64,000 nucleotides of DNA from Euwallacea fornicatus (taxonomy: Eukaryota > Arthropoda > Insecta > Coleoptera > Curculionidae): positions 248,001 to 312,000 of the forward strand of contig NW_027096025.1 in assembly GCF_040115645.1 (NCBI RefSeq), written 5' to 3'. A model generated the notes under the pieces. That model did not search any database and was not told the DNA's origin. It was given only the letters and a program-made list of their open reading frames with translations. Below are positions 11,046-23,317 of the stretch, in pieces. The translations under genes were made by a program, and so were the position numbers. The number at the start of each line of letters is the position of its first letter. The stretch's first letter is position 1.

Positions 11046-11487
11046 CTGATTAATTTGACACTTTGTTTAACAAATTTGGTCCTCATTTGCCGAAGTTATC
11101 GAGTTTCAAAATTTGAAAAGTCACACAAGTTTTGTGTTTGAGCACATAAAGTACTATTTTTCTTGGAAGTTCAACAAGATGCAATTCTGATGTGATGTGA
11201 CATCTTCAAAATCTCGTCTAGCTGATTAATTTCACACTTTGTTTAACAAATTTGGTCCTCATTTGCCGATGTTATGGAGCTTCAAAGTTTGAAAAGTCAC
11301 ACAGGTTGTGTGTTTGAGCACATAAAGTACTATTTTTCTTGGAAGTTCAACAAGATGCAATTCTGATGTGTTGTGACATCTTCAAAATCTCGTCGAGCTG
11401 ATTAATTTGACACTTTGTTTAAGGAATTTGGTGCTCATATGCCGAAGTTATCGAGCTTCAAAGTTTGAAAAGTCACACAAGTTGTGT
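11046..11487 (+). repeat. Junction segment with the GATGTGATGTG marker
   Basis: This covers the end of the reused cassette, the AGTTTTGTG linker, the GATGTGATGTGACAT monomer at 11,134 in its full (non-hybrid) form with CGTCTAGCTG and GATGTTATGGAGC, and the following TTAAGGAATTT monomer at 11,310. It is the ancestral-looking arrangement compared with 1-178 and 4,423-4,600, where one monomer is missing. Confidence 0.65.
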
Positions 11488-13257
11488 GTGTTTGAGCACA
11501 TAAAGTACTATTTTTCTTGGAAGTTCAACAAGATGCAATTCTGATGTGTTGTGTCATGTTAAAGATCTCGTCGAGCTGATTAATTTGACACTTTGTTTAA
11601 CAAATTTGGTCCTCATTTGCCGAAGTTATCGAGTTTCAAATTTTGAAAAGTCAAAAAAGTTGCGTGTTTGAGCACATAAAGTACTATTTTTCTTGGAAGT
11701 TCAACAAGACGCAATTCTGATGTGTTGTGACATCTTCAAAATCTCGTCGAGCTGATTAATTTGACACTTTGTTTAAGGAATTTGGTGCTCATATGCTGAA
11801 GTTATCGAGCTTCAAAGTTTGAAAAGTCACACAAGTTGTGTGTTTGAGCACATAAAGTACTATTTTTCTTGGAACTTCAACAAGATGCAATTCTGATGTG
11901 TTGTGTCATGTTAAAGATCTCGTCGAGCTGATTAATTTGACACTCTGTTTAACAAATTTGGTCCTCATTTGCCGATGTTATGAAGCTTCAAAGTTTGAAA
12001 AGTCACACAGGTTGTGTGTTTGAGCACATAAAGTACTATTTTTCTTGGAAGTTCAACAAGATGCAATTCTGATGTGTTGTGACATCTTCAAAATCTCGTC
12101 GAGCTGATTAATTTGACACTTTGTTTAAGGAATTTGGTGCTCATATGCCGAAGTTATCGAGCTTCAAAGTTTGAAAAGTCACACAATGTTGTGTGTGTTT
12201 GAGCACATAAAGTACTATTTTTCTTGGAAGTTCAACAAGATGCAATTCTGATGTGTTGTGACATCTTCAAAATCTCGTCGAGCTGATTAATGTGACACTG
12301 TGTTTAACAAATTTGGTCCTCATTTGCCGAAGTCATCGAGTTTCAAATTTTTGAAAAGTCAAAAAAGTTGCGTGTTTGAGCACATAAAGTACTACTTTTC
12401 TTGGAAGTTCAACAAGATGCAATTCTGATGTGTTGTGACATCTTCAAAATCTCGTCGAGCTGATTAATTTGACACTTTGTTTAAGGAATTTGGTGCTCAT
12501 TTGCCGAAGTTATCGAGCTTCAAAGTTTGAAAAGTCACACAAGTTGTGTGTTTGAGCACATAAAGTACTATTTTTCTTGGAAGTTCAACAAGATGCAATT
12601 CTGATGTGTTGTGACATCTTCAAAATCTCGTCGAGCTGATTAATGTGACACTGTGTTTAACAAATTTGGTCCTCATTTGCCGAAGTCATCGAGTTTCAAA
12701 TTTTTGAAAAGTCAAAAAAGTTGCGTGTTTGAGCACATAAAGTACTACTTTTCTTGGAAGTTCAACAAGATGCAATTCTGATGTGTTGTGACATCTTCAA
12801 AATCTCGTCGAGCTGATTAATTTGACACTTTGTTTAAGGAATTTGGTGCTCATTTGCCGAAGTTATCGAGCTTCAAAGTTTGAAAAGTCACACAAGTTGT
12901 GTGTGTTTGAGCACATAAAGTACTATTTTTCTTGGAAGTTCAACAAGATGCAATTCTGATGTGTTGTGACATCTTCAAAATCTCGTCGAGCTGATTAATT
13001 TGACACTTTGTTTAACAAATTTGGTCCTCATTTGCCGAAGTCATCGAGTTTCAAATTTTTGAAAAGTCAAAAAAGTTGCGTGTTTGAGCACATAAAGTAC
13101 TACTTTTCTTGGAAGTTCAACAAGATGCAATTCTGATGTGTTGTGACATCTTCAAAATCTCGTCGAGCTGATTAATTTGACACTGTGTTTAACAAATTTG
13201 GTCCTCATTTGCCGAAGTTATCGAGCTTCAAAGTTTGAAAAGTCACACAAGTTGTGT
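11488..13257 (+). repeat. Copy of 4,601-6,432 with three dimers
   Basis: This matches the left part of the 25-mer HOR at an offset of 6,887 bp (39 monomers), with the GACGCAATTC variant, the CATATGCTGAAG variant, GTTATGAAGCTTC and the CAATGTTGTG linker (12,184) in the same order. The dimer domain starting at 12,195 keeps three cycles (12,195-13,257) before the sequence switches to the 7,963-type block. The shortened dimer count compared with seven cycles shows the dimer run is a site of copy-number change. Confidence 0.8.
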
Positions 13258-16200
13258 GTGTTTGAGCACATAAAGTACTATTTTTCTTGGAAGTTCAACA
13301 AGATGCAATTCTGATGTGTTGTGTCATGTTAAAGATCTCGTCGAGCTGATTAATTTGACACTTTGTTTAAGGAATTTGGTGCTCATATGCCGAAGTTATC
13401 GAGATTCAAAGTTTGAAAAGTCACACAAGTTGTGTGTTTGAGCACATAAAGTACTATTTTTTTTGGAAGTTCAACAAGATGCAATTCTGATGTGTTGTGA
13501 CATCTTCAAAATCTCGTTGAGCTGACTAATTTGACACTTTGTTTAACAAATTTGGTCCACATTTGCCGAAGTTATCGAGCTTCAAAGTTTGAAAAGTCAC
13601 ACAAGTTGGGTGTTTGAGCACATGAAGTACTATTTTTCTTGGAAGTTCAACAAGATGCAATTCTGATGTGTTGTGTCATGTTAAAGATCTCGTCGAGCTG
13701 ATTAATTTGACACTTTGTTTAACAAATTTGGTCCTCATTTGCCGAAGTTATCGAGTTTCAAATTTTGAAAAGTCACACAAGTTGTGTGTTTGAGCACATA
13801 AAGTACTATTTTTCTTGGAAGTTCAACAAGATGCAATTCTGATGTGTTGTGACATCTTCAAAATCTCGTCGAGCTGATTAATGTGACACTGTGTTTAACA
13901 AATTTGGTCCTCATTTGCCGAAGTTATCGAGTTTCAAAATTTGAAAAGTCACACAAGTTGTGTGTGTTTGAGCACATAAAGTACTATTTTTCTTGGAACT
14001 TCAACAAGATGCAATTCTGATATGTTGTGACATCTTCAAAATCTCGTCGAGCTGATTAATTTGACACTTTGTTTAAGGAATTTGGTCCTCATTTGCCGAA
14101 GTCATCGAGTTTCAAATTTTTGAAAAGTCAAAAAAGTTGCGTGTTTGAGCACATAAAGTACTATTTTTCTTGGAAGTTCAACAAGATGCAATTCTGATGT
14201 GTTGTGACATCTTCAAAATCTCGTTGAGGTGACTAATTTGACACTTTGTTTAACAAATTTGGTCCACATTTGCCGAAGTTATCGAGCTTCAAAGTTTGAA
14301 AAGTCACACAAGTTGGGTGTTTGAGCACATAAAGTACTATTTTTCTTGGAAGTTCAACAAGATGCAATTCTGATGTGTTGTGACATTTTTAAAATCTCGT
14401 CGAGCTGATTAATTTGACACTGTGTTTAACAAATTTGGTCCTCATTTGCCGATGTTATCGAGCTTCAAAATTTGAAAAGTCACACAAGTTGTGTGTTTGA
14501 GCACATAAAGTACTATTTTTCTTGGAAGTTCAACAAGATGCAATTCTGATGTGTTGTGAGATCTTCAAAATCTCGTCGAGCTGATTAATGTGACACTGTG
14601 TTTAACAAATTTGGTCCTCATTTGCCGAAGTTATCGAGCTTCAAAGTTTGAAAAGTCACACAAGTTGGGTGTTTGAGCACATAAAGTACTATTTTTCTTG
14701 GAAGTTCAACAAGATGCAATTGTGATGTGTTGTGACATTTTTAAAATCTCGTCGAGCTGATTAATTTCACACTTTGTTTAACAAATTTGGTCCTCATTTG
14801 CCGATGTTATGGAGCTTCAAAGTTTGAAAAGTCACACAGGTTGTGTGTTTGAGCACATAAAGTACTATTTTTCTTGGAAGTTCAACAAGATGCAATTCTG
14901 ATGTGTTGTGACATCTTCAAAATCTCGTCGAGCTGATTAATTTGACACTTTGTTTAACAAATTTGGTCCTCATTTGCCGAAGTTATCGAGTTTCAAATTT
15001 TGAAAAGTCAAAAAAGTTGCGTGTTTGAGCACATAAAGTACTATTTTTCTTGGAAGTTCAACAAGATGCAATTCTGATGTGTTGTGACATCTTCAAAATC
15101 TCGTCTAGCTGATTAATTTGACACTTTGTTTAACAAATTTGGTCCTCATTTGCCGATGTTATGGAGCTTCAAAGTTTGAAAAGTCACACAGGTTGTGTGT
15201 TTGAGCACATAAAGTACTATTTTTCTTGGAAGTTCAACAAGATGCAATTCTGATGTGTTGTGACATCTTCAAAATCTCGTCGAGCTGATTAATTTGACAC
15301 TTTGTTTAAGGAATTTGGTGCTCATATGCCGAAGTTATCGAGCTTCAAAGTTTGAAAAGTCACAAAAGTTGGGTGTTTGAGCACATAAAGTACTATTTTT
15401 CTTGGAAGTTCAACAAGATGCAATTCTGATGTGTTGTGACATCTTCAAAATCTCGTCGAGCTGATTAATTTGACACTCTGTTTAACAAATTTGGTCCACA
15501 TTTGCCGATGTTATCGAGCTTCAAAATTTGAAAAGTCACACAAGTTGTGTGTTGGAGCACATAAAGTACTATTTTTCTTGGAAGTTCAACAAGATGCAAT
15601 TCTGATGTGTTGTGTCATGTTAAAGATCTCGTCGAGCTGATTAATTTGACACTTTGTTTAACAAATTTGGTCCTCATTTGCCGAAGTTATCGAGTGTCAA
15701 ATTTTGAAAAGTCACACAAGTTGTGTGTTTGAGCACATAAAGTACTATTTTTCTTGGAAGTTCAACAAGATGCAATTCTGATGTGTTGTGACATTTTTAA
15801 AATCTCGTCGAGCTGATTAATTTCACACTTTGTTTAACAAATTTGATCCTCATTTGCCGATGTTATCGAGCTTCAAAATTTGAAAAGTCAAAAAAGTTGC
15901 GTGTTTGAGCACATAAAGTACTATTTTTCTTGGAAGTTCAACAAGATGCAATTCTGATGTGTTGTGTCATGTTAAAGATCTCGTCGAGCTGATTAATTTG
16001 ACACTTTGTTTAAAAAATTTGGTCCACATTTGCCGAAGTTATCGAGCTTCAAAGTTTGAAAAGTCACACAAGTTGGGTGTTTGAGCACATGAAGTACTAT
16101 TTTTCTTGGAAGTTCAACAAGATGCAATTCTGATGTGTTGTGACATTTTTAAAATCTCGTCGAGCTGATTAATTTCACACTTTGTTTAACAAATTTGGTC

Positions 16201-16340
16201 CTCATTTGCCGATGTTATCGAGCTTCAAATTTTGAAAAGTCAAAAAAGTTGCGTGTTTGAGCACTTAAAGTACTATTTTTCTTGGAAGTTCAACAAGATG
16301 CAATTCTGATGTGTTGTGACATCTTCAAAATCTCGTCGAG
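13258..16340 (+). repeat. 3.1-kb block, second copy
   Basis: Second copy of 7,963-11,045 (offset 5,295 bp). It carries private changes GAGATTCAAAG near 13,403 and TTTAAAAAATTTGG near 16,011. The latter is inherited by the next 9-monomer duplication (17,595), which orders the events: the substitution came first, the 1,584-bp duplication after. The match ends near 16,345, where a GATAAATTTGACACTGTG join appears. Confidence 0.85.
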
Positions 16341-16345
16341 CTGAT
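14790..16345 (+). repeat. 9-monomer tandem duplication, left copy
   Basis: From GATGTTATGGAGC near 14,800 to about 16,345 the sequence is repeated at 16,374-17,929 with an offset of 1,584 bp, which is exactly nine 176-bp monomers. Shared markers are GTGTTGGAG (15,549 and 17,133), CGAGTGTCAAA and TAAAAAATTT (16,011 and 17,595). This left copy overlaps the end of the second 3.1-kb block. Confidence 0.85.
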
Positions 16346-16373
16346 AAATTTGACACTGTGTTTAACAAATTTG

Positions 16374-17929
16374 GTCCTCATTTGCCGATGTTATGGAGCT
16401 TCAAAGTTTGAAAAGTCACACAGGTTGTGTGTTTGAGCACATAAAGTACTATTTTTCTTGGAAGTTCAACAAGATGCAATTCTGATGTGTTGTGACATCT
16501 TCAAAATCTCGTCGAGCTGATTAATTTGACACTTTGTTTAACAAATTTGGTCCTCATTTGCCGAAGTTATCGAGTTTCAAATTTTGAAAAGTCAAAAAAG
16601 TTGCGTGTTTGAGCACATAAAGTACTATTTTTCTTGGAAGTTCAACAAGATGCAATTCTGATGTGTTGTGACATCTTCAAAATCTCGTCTAGCTGATTAA
16701 TTTGACACTTTGTTTAACAAATTTGGTCCTCATTTGCCGATGTTATGGAGCTTCAAAGTTTGAAAAGTCACACAGGTTGTGTGTTTGAGCACATAAAGTA
16801 CTATTTTTCTTGGAAGTTCAACAAGATGCAATTCTGATGTGTTGTGACATCTTCAAAATCTCGTCGAGCTGATTAATTTGACACTTTGTTTAAGGAATTT
16901 GGTGCTCATATGCCGAAGTTATCGAGCTTCAAAGTTTGAAAAGTCACAAAAGTTGGGTGTTTGAGCACATAAAGTACTATTTTTCTTGGAAGTTCAACAA
17001 GATGCAATTCTGATGTGTTGTGACATCTTCAAAATCTCGTCGAGCTGATTAATTTGACACTCTGTTTAACAAATTTGGTCCACATTTGCCGATGTTATCG
17101 AGCTTCAAAATTTGAAAAGTCACACAAGTTGTGTGTTGGAGCACATAAAGTACTATTTTTCTTGGAAGTTCAACAAGATGCAATTCTGATGTGTTGTGTC
17201 ATGTTAAAGATCTCGTCGAGCTGATTAATTTGACACTTTGTTTAACAAATTTGGTCCTCATTTGCCGAAGTTATCGAGTGTCAAATTTTGAAAAGTCACA
17301 CAAGTTGTGTGTTTGAGCACATAAAGTACTATTTTTCTTGGAAGTTCAACAAGATGCAATTCTGATGTGTTGTGACATTTTTAAAATCTCGTCGAGCTGA
17401 TTAATTTCACACTTTGTTTAACAAATTTGATCCTCATTTGCCGATGTTATCGAGCTTCAAAATTTGAAAAGTCAAAAAAGTTGCGTGTTTGAGCACATAA
17501 AGTACTATTTTTCTTGGAAGTTCAACAAGATGCAATTCTGATGTGTTGTGTCATGTTAAAGATCTCGTCGAGCTGATTAATTTGACACTTTGTTTAAAAA
17601 ATTTGGTCCACATTTGCCGAAGTTATCGAGCTTCAAAGTTTGAAAAGTCACACAAGTTGGGTGTTTGAGCACATGAAGTACTATTTTTCTTGGAAGTTCA
17701 ACAAGATGCAATTCTGATGTGTTGTGACATTTTTAAAATCTCGTCGAGCTGATTAATTTCACACTTTGTTTAACAAATTTGGTCCTCATTTGCCGATGTT
17801 ATCGAGCTTCAAATTTTGAAAAGTCAAAAAAGTTGCGTGTTTGAGCACTTAAAGTACTATTTTTCTTGGAAGTTCAACAAGATGCAATTCTGATGTGTTG
17901 TGACATCTTCAAAATCTCGTCGAGCTGAT
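16374..17929 (+). repeat. 9-monomer tandem duplication, right copy
   Basis: Right copy of 14,790-16,345. The join at about 16,341-16,374 shows a monomer that fuses the end of one variant (GATAAATTTGACACTGTG, seen only here) to the GATGTTATGGAGC half of another. This is the expected scar of an unequal exchange inside a monomer. Beyond 17,930 the sequence continues as in the 10.9-11.1-kb region. Confidence 0.85.
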
Positions 17930-19180
17930 TAATTTGACACTTTGTTTAACAAATTTGGTCCTCATTTGCCGAAGTTATCGAGTTTCAAAATTTGAAAAGT
18001 CACACAAGTTTTGTGTTTGAGCACATAAAGTACTATTTTTCTTGGAAGTTCAACAAGATGCAATTCTGATGTGATGTGACATCTTCAAAATCTCGTCTAG
18101 CTGATTAATTTCACACTTTGTTTAACAAATTTGGTCCTCATTTGCCGATGTTATGGAGCTTCAAAGTTTGAAAAGTCACACAGGTTGTGTGTTTGAGCAC
18201 ATAAAGTACTATTTTTCTTGGAAGTTCAACAAGATGCAATTCTGATGTGTTGTGACATCTTCAAAATCTCGTCGAGCTGATTAATTTGACACTTTGTTTA
18301 AGGAATTTGGTGCTCATATGCCGACGTTATCGAGCTTCAAAGTTTGAAAAGTCACACAAGTTGTGTGTGTTTGAGCACATAAAGTACTATTTTTCTTGGA
18401 AGTTCAACAAGATGCAATTCTGATGTGTTGTGTCATGTTAAAGATCTCGTCGAGCTGATTAATTTGACACTTTGTTTAAGGAATTTGGTGCTCATATGCT
18501 GAAGTTATCGAGCTTCAAAATTTGAAAAGTCACACAAGTTGTGTGTTTGAGCACATAAAGTACTATTTTTCTTGGAACTTCAACAAGATGCAATTCTGAT
18601 GTGTTGTGTCATGTTAAAGATCTCGTCGAGCTGATTAATTTGACACTCTGTTTAACAAATTTGGTCCTCATTTGCCGATGTTATGAAGCTTCAAAGTTTG
18701 AAAAGTCACACAGGTTGTGTGTTTGAGCACATAAAGTACTATTTTTCTTGGAAGTTCAACAAGATGCAATTCTGATGTGTTGTGACATCTTCAAAATCTC
18801 GTCGAGCTGATTAATTCGACACTTTGTTTAAGGAATTTGGTGCTCATATGCCGAAGTTATCGAGCTTCAAAGTTTGAAAAGTCACACAATGTTGTGTGTG
18901 TTTGAGCACATAAAGTACTATTTTTCTTGGAAGTTCAACAAGATGCAATTCTGATGTGTTGTGACATCTTCAAAATCTCGTCGAGCTGATTAATGTGACA
19001 CTGTGTTTAACAAATTTGGTCCTCATTTGCCGAAGTCATCGAGTTTCAAATTTTTGAAAAGTCAAAAAAGTTGCGTGTTTGAGCACATAAAGTACTACTT
19101 TTCTTGGAAGTTCAACAAGATGCAATTCTGATGTGTTGTGACATCTTCAAAATCTCGTCGAGCTGATTAATTTGACACTT
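17060..19180 (+). repeat. 16-monomer duplication, left copy (offset 2,825 bp)
   Basis: This stretch recurs at about 19,885-22,005, shifted by 2,825 bp (16 monomers). Matching markers: GTGTTGGAG (17,133 and 19,958), the GATGTGATGTG monomer (18,013 and 20,838), CATATGCTGAAG followed by GAGCTTCAAAATTTG (near 18,490 and 21,315), and the CAATGTTGTG linker (18,887 and 21,712). Private changes here are TAAAAAATTT near 17,595, GCCGACGTTATC near 18,321 and ATTAATTCGACAC near 18,812; none of the three is in the right copy. Relative to 11.5-12.7 kb one monomer is missing near 18,480. Confidence 0.85.
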
Positions 19181-19884
19181 TGTTTAAGGAATTTGGTGCT
19201 CATTTGCCGAAGTTATCGAGCTTCAAAGTTTGAAAAGTCACACAAGTTGTGTGTTTGAGCACATAAAGTACTATTTTTCTTGGAAGTTCAACAAGATGCA
19301 ATTCTGATGTGTTGTGACATCTTCAAAATCTCGTCGAGCTGATTAATGTGACACTGTGTTTAACAAATTTGGTCCTCATTTGCCGAAGTTATCGAGTTTC
19401 AAAATTTGAAAAGTCACACAAGTTGTGTGTGTTTGAGCACATAAAGTACTATTTTTCTTGGAACTTCAACAAGATGCAATTCTGATATGTTGTGACATCT
19501 TCAAAATCTCGTCGAGCTGATTAATTTGACACTTTGTTTAAGGAATTTGGTCCTCATTTGCCGAAGTCATCGAGTTTCAAATTTTTGAAAAGTCAAAAAA
19601 GTTGCGTGTTTGAGCACATAAAGTACTACTTTTCTTGGAAGTTCAACAAGATGCAATTCTGATGTGTTGTGACATCTTCAAAATCTCGTCGAGCTGATTA
19701 ATTTGACACTTTGTTTAAGGAATTTGGTGCTCATTTGCCGAAGTTATCGAGCTTCAAAGTTTGAAAAGTCACACAAGTTGTGTGTTTGAGCACATAAAGT
19801 ACTATTTTTCTTGGAAGTTCAACAAGATGCAATTCTGATGTGTTGTGACATCTTCAAAATCTCGTCGAGCTGATTAATTTGACA
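19181..19884 (+). repeat. Four-monomer mosaic between duplications
   Basis: This holds the end of a dimer-type run, a GGAACTTCAAC monomer with CTGATATGTTGTG (near 19,486, like 8,720 and 14,021), then TACTACTTTT and TTAAGGAATTT monomers. The order of types is not found elsewhere as a unit, so I read it as a patchwork of at least two earlier blocks. Confidence 0.6.
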
Positions 19885-20139
19885 CTCTGTTTAACAAATT
19901 TGGTCCACATTTGCCGATGTTATCGAGCTTCAAAATTTGAAAAGTCACACAAGTTGTGTGTTGGAGCACATAAAGTACTATTTTTCTTGGAAGTTCAACA
20001 AGATGCAATTCTGATGTGTTGTGTCATGTTAAAGATCTCGTCGAGCTGATTAATTTGACACTTTGTTTAACAAATTTGGTCCTCATTTGCCGAAGTTATC
20101 GAGTGTCAAATTTTGAAAAGTCACACAAGTTGTGTGTTT

Positions 20140-23100
20140 GAGCACATAAAGTACTATTTTTCTTGGAAGTTCAACAAGATGCAATTCTGATGTGTTGTGA
20201 CATTTTTAAAATCTCGTCGAGCTGATTAATTTCACACTTTGTTTAACAAATTTGATCCTCATTTGCCGATGTTATCGAGCTTCAAAATTTGAAAAGTCAA
20301 AAAAGTTGCGTGTTTGAGCACATAAAGTACTATTTTTCTTGGAAGTTCAACAAGATGCAATTCTGATGTGTTGTGTCATGTTAAAGATCTCGTCGAGCTG
20401 ATTAATTTGACACTTTGTTTAACAAATTTGGTCCACATTTGCCGAAGTTATCGAGCTTCAAAGTTTGAAAAGTCACACAAGTTGGGTGTTTGAGCACATG
20501 AAGTACTATTTTTCTTGGAAGTTCAACAAGATGCAATTCTGATGTGTTGTGACATTTTTAAAATCTCGTCGAGCTGATTAATTTCACACTTTGTTTAACA
20601 AATTTGGTCCTCATTTGCCGATGTTATCGAGCTTCAAATTTTGAAAAGTCAAAAAAGTTGCGTGTTTGAGCACTTAAAGTACTATTTTTCTTGGAAGTTC
20701 AACAAGATGCAATTCTGATGTGTTGTGACATCTTCAAAATCTCGTCGAGCTGATTAATTTGACACTTTGTTTAACAAATTTGGTCCTCATTTGCCGAAGT
20801 TATCGAGTTTCAAAATTTGAAAAGTCACACAAGTTTTGTGTTTGAGCACATAAAGTACTATTTTTCTTGGAAGTTCAACAAGATGCAATTCTGATGTGAT
20901 GTGACATCTTCAAAATCTCGTCTAGCTGATTAATTTCACACTTTGTTTAACAAATTTGGTCCTCATTTGCCGATGTTATGGAGCTTCAAAGTTTGAAAAG
21001 TCACACAGGTTGTGTGTTTGAGCACATAAAGTACTATTTTTCTTGGAAGTTCAACAAGATGCAATTCTGATGTGTTGTGACATCTTCAAAATCTCGTCGA
21101 GCTGATTAATTTGACACTTTGTTTAAGGAATTTGGTGCTCATATGCCGAAGTTATCGAGCTTCAAAGTTTGAAAAGTCACACAAGTTGTGTGTGTTTGAG
21201 CACATAAAGTACTATTTTTCTTGGAAGTTCAACAAGATGCAATTCTGATGTGTTGTGTCATGTTAAAGATCTCGTCGAGCTGATTAATTTGACACTTTGT
21301 TTAAGGAATTTGGTGCTCATATGCTGAAGTTATCGAGCTTCAAAATTTGAAAAGTCACACAAGTTGTGTGTTTGAGCACATAAAGTACTATTTTTCTTGG
21401 AACTTCAACAAGATGCAATTCTGATGTGTTGTGTCATGTTAAAGATCTCGTCGAGCTGATTAATTTGACACTCTGTTTAACAAATTTGGTCCTCATTTGC
21501 CGATGTTATGAAGCTTCAAAGTTTGAAAAGTCACACAGGTTGTGTGTTTGAGCACATAAAGTACTATTTTTCTTGGAAGTTCAACAAGATGCAATTCTGA
21601 TGTGTTGTGACATCTTCAAAATCTCGTCGAGCTGATTAATTTGACACTTTGTTTAAGGAATTTGGTGCTCATATGCCGAAGTTATCGAGCTTCAAAGTTT
21701 GAAAAGTCACACAATGTTGTGTGTGTTTGAGCACATAAAGTACTATTTTTCTTGGAAGTTCAACAAGATGCAATTCTGATGTGTTGTGACATCTTCAAAA
21801 TCTCGTCGAGCTGATTAATGTGACACTGTGTTTAACAAATTTGGTCCTCATTTGCCGAAGTCATCGAGTTTCAAATTTTTGAAAAGTCAAAAAAGTTGCG
21901 TGTTTGAGCACATAAAGTACTACTTTTCTTGGAAGTTCAACAAGATGCAATTCTGATGTGTTGTGACATCTTCAAAATCTCGTCGAGCTGATTAATTTGA
22001 CACTGTGTTTAACAAATTTGGTCCTCATTTGCCGAAGTTATCGAGCTTCAAAGTTTGAAAAGTCACACAAGTTGTGTGTGTTTGAGCACATAAAGTACTA
22101 TTTTTCTTGGAAGTTCAACAAGATGCAATTCTGATGTGTTGTGTCATGTTAAAGATCTCGTCGAGCTGATTAATTTGACACTTTGTTTAAGGAATTTGGT
22201 GCTCATATGCCGAAGTTATCGAGCTTCAAAGTTTGAAAAGTCACACAAGTTGTGTGTTTGAGCACATAAAGTACTATTTTTTTTGGAAGTTCAACAAGAT
22301 GCAATTCTGATGTGTTGTGACATCTTCAAAATCTCGTTGAGCTGACTAATTTGACACTTTGTTTAACAAATTTGGTCCACATTTGCCGAAGTTATCGAGC
22401 TTCAAAGTTTGAAAAGTCACACAAGTTGGGTGTTTGAGCACATGAAGTACTATTTTTCTTGGAAGTTCAACAAGATGCAATTCTGATGTGTTGTGTCATG
22501 TTAAAGATCTCGTCGAGCTGATTAATTTGACACTTTGTTTAACAAATTTGGTCCTCATTTGCCGAAGTTATCGAGTTTCAAATTTTGAAAAGTCACACAA
22601 GTTGTGTGTTTGAGCACATAAAGTACTATTTTTCTTGGAAGTTCAACAAGATGCAATTCTGATGTGTTGTGACATCTTCAAAATCTCGTCGAGCTGATTA
22701 ATGTGACACTGTGTTTAACAAATTTGGTCCTCATTTGCCGAAGTTATCGAGTTTCAAAATTTGAAAAGTCACACAAGTTGTGTGTGTTTGAGCACATAAA
22801 GTACTATTTTTCTTGGAAGTTCAACAAGATGCAATTCTGATGTGTTGTGAGATCTTCAAAATCTCGTCGAGCTGATTAATGTGACACTGTGTTTAACAAA
22901 TTTGGTCCTCATTTGCCGAAGTTATCGAGCTTCAAAGTTTGAAAAGTCACACAAGTTGGGTGTTTGAGCACATAAAGTACTATTTTTCTTGGAAGTTCAA
23001 CAAGATGCAATTGTGATGTGTTGTGACATTTTTAAAATCTCGTCGAGCTGATTAATTTCACACTTTGTTTAACAAATTTGGTCCTCATTTGCCGATGTTA

Positions 23101-23317
23101 TGGAGCTTCAAAGTTTGAAAAGTCACACAGGTTGTGTGTTTGAGCACATAAAGTACTATTTTTCTTGGAAGTTCAACAAGATGCAATTCTGATGTGTTGT
23201 GACATCTTCAAAATCTCGTCGAGCTGATTAATTTGACACTTTGTTTAACAAATTTGGTCCTCATTTGCCGAAGTTATCGAGTTTCAAATTTTGAAAAGTC
23301 AAAAAAGTTGCGTGTTT
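20140..23317 (+). repeat. 18-monomer tandem duplication, left copy (3,178 bp)
   Basis: The window from about 20,140 is repeated immediately at about 23,318 with a constant offset of 3,178 bp. Markers keep the exact spacing: GATGTGATGTG monomer (20,838 and 24,016), CAATGTTGTG (21,712 and 24,890), CGTTGAGCTGACTAA (22,336 and 25,514) and GTGAGATCTTC (22,847 and about 26,025). I saw no substitution between the two copies when spot-checking, which suggests a very recent event. It includes most of the right copy of the 2,825-bp duplication. Confidence 0.85.
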
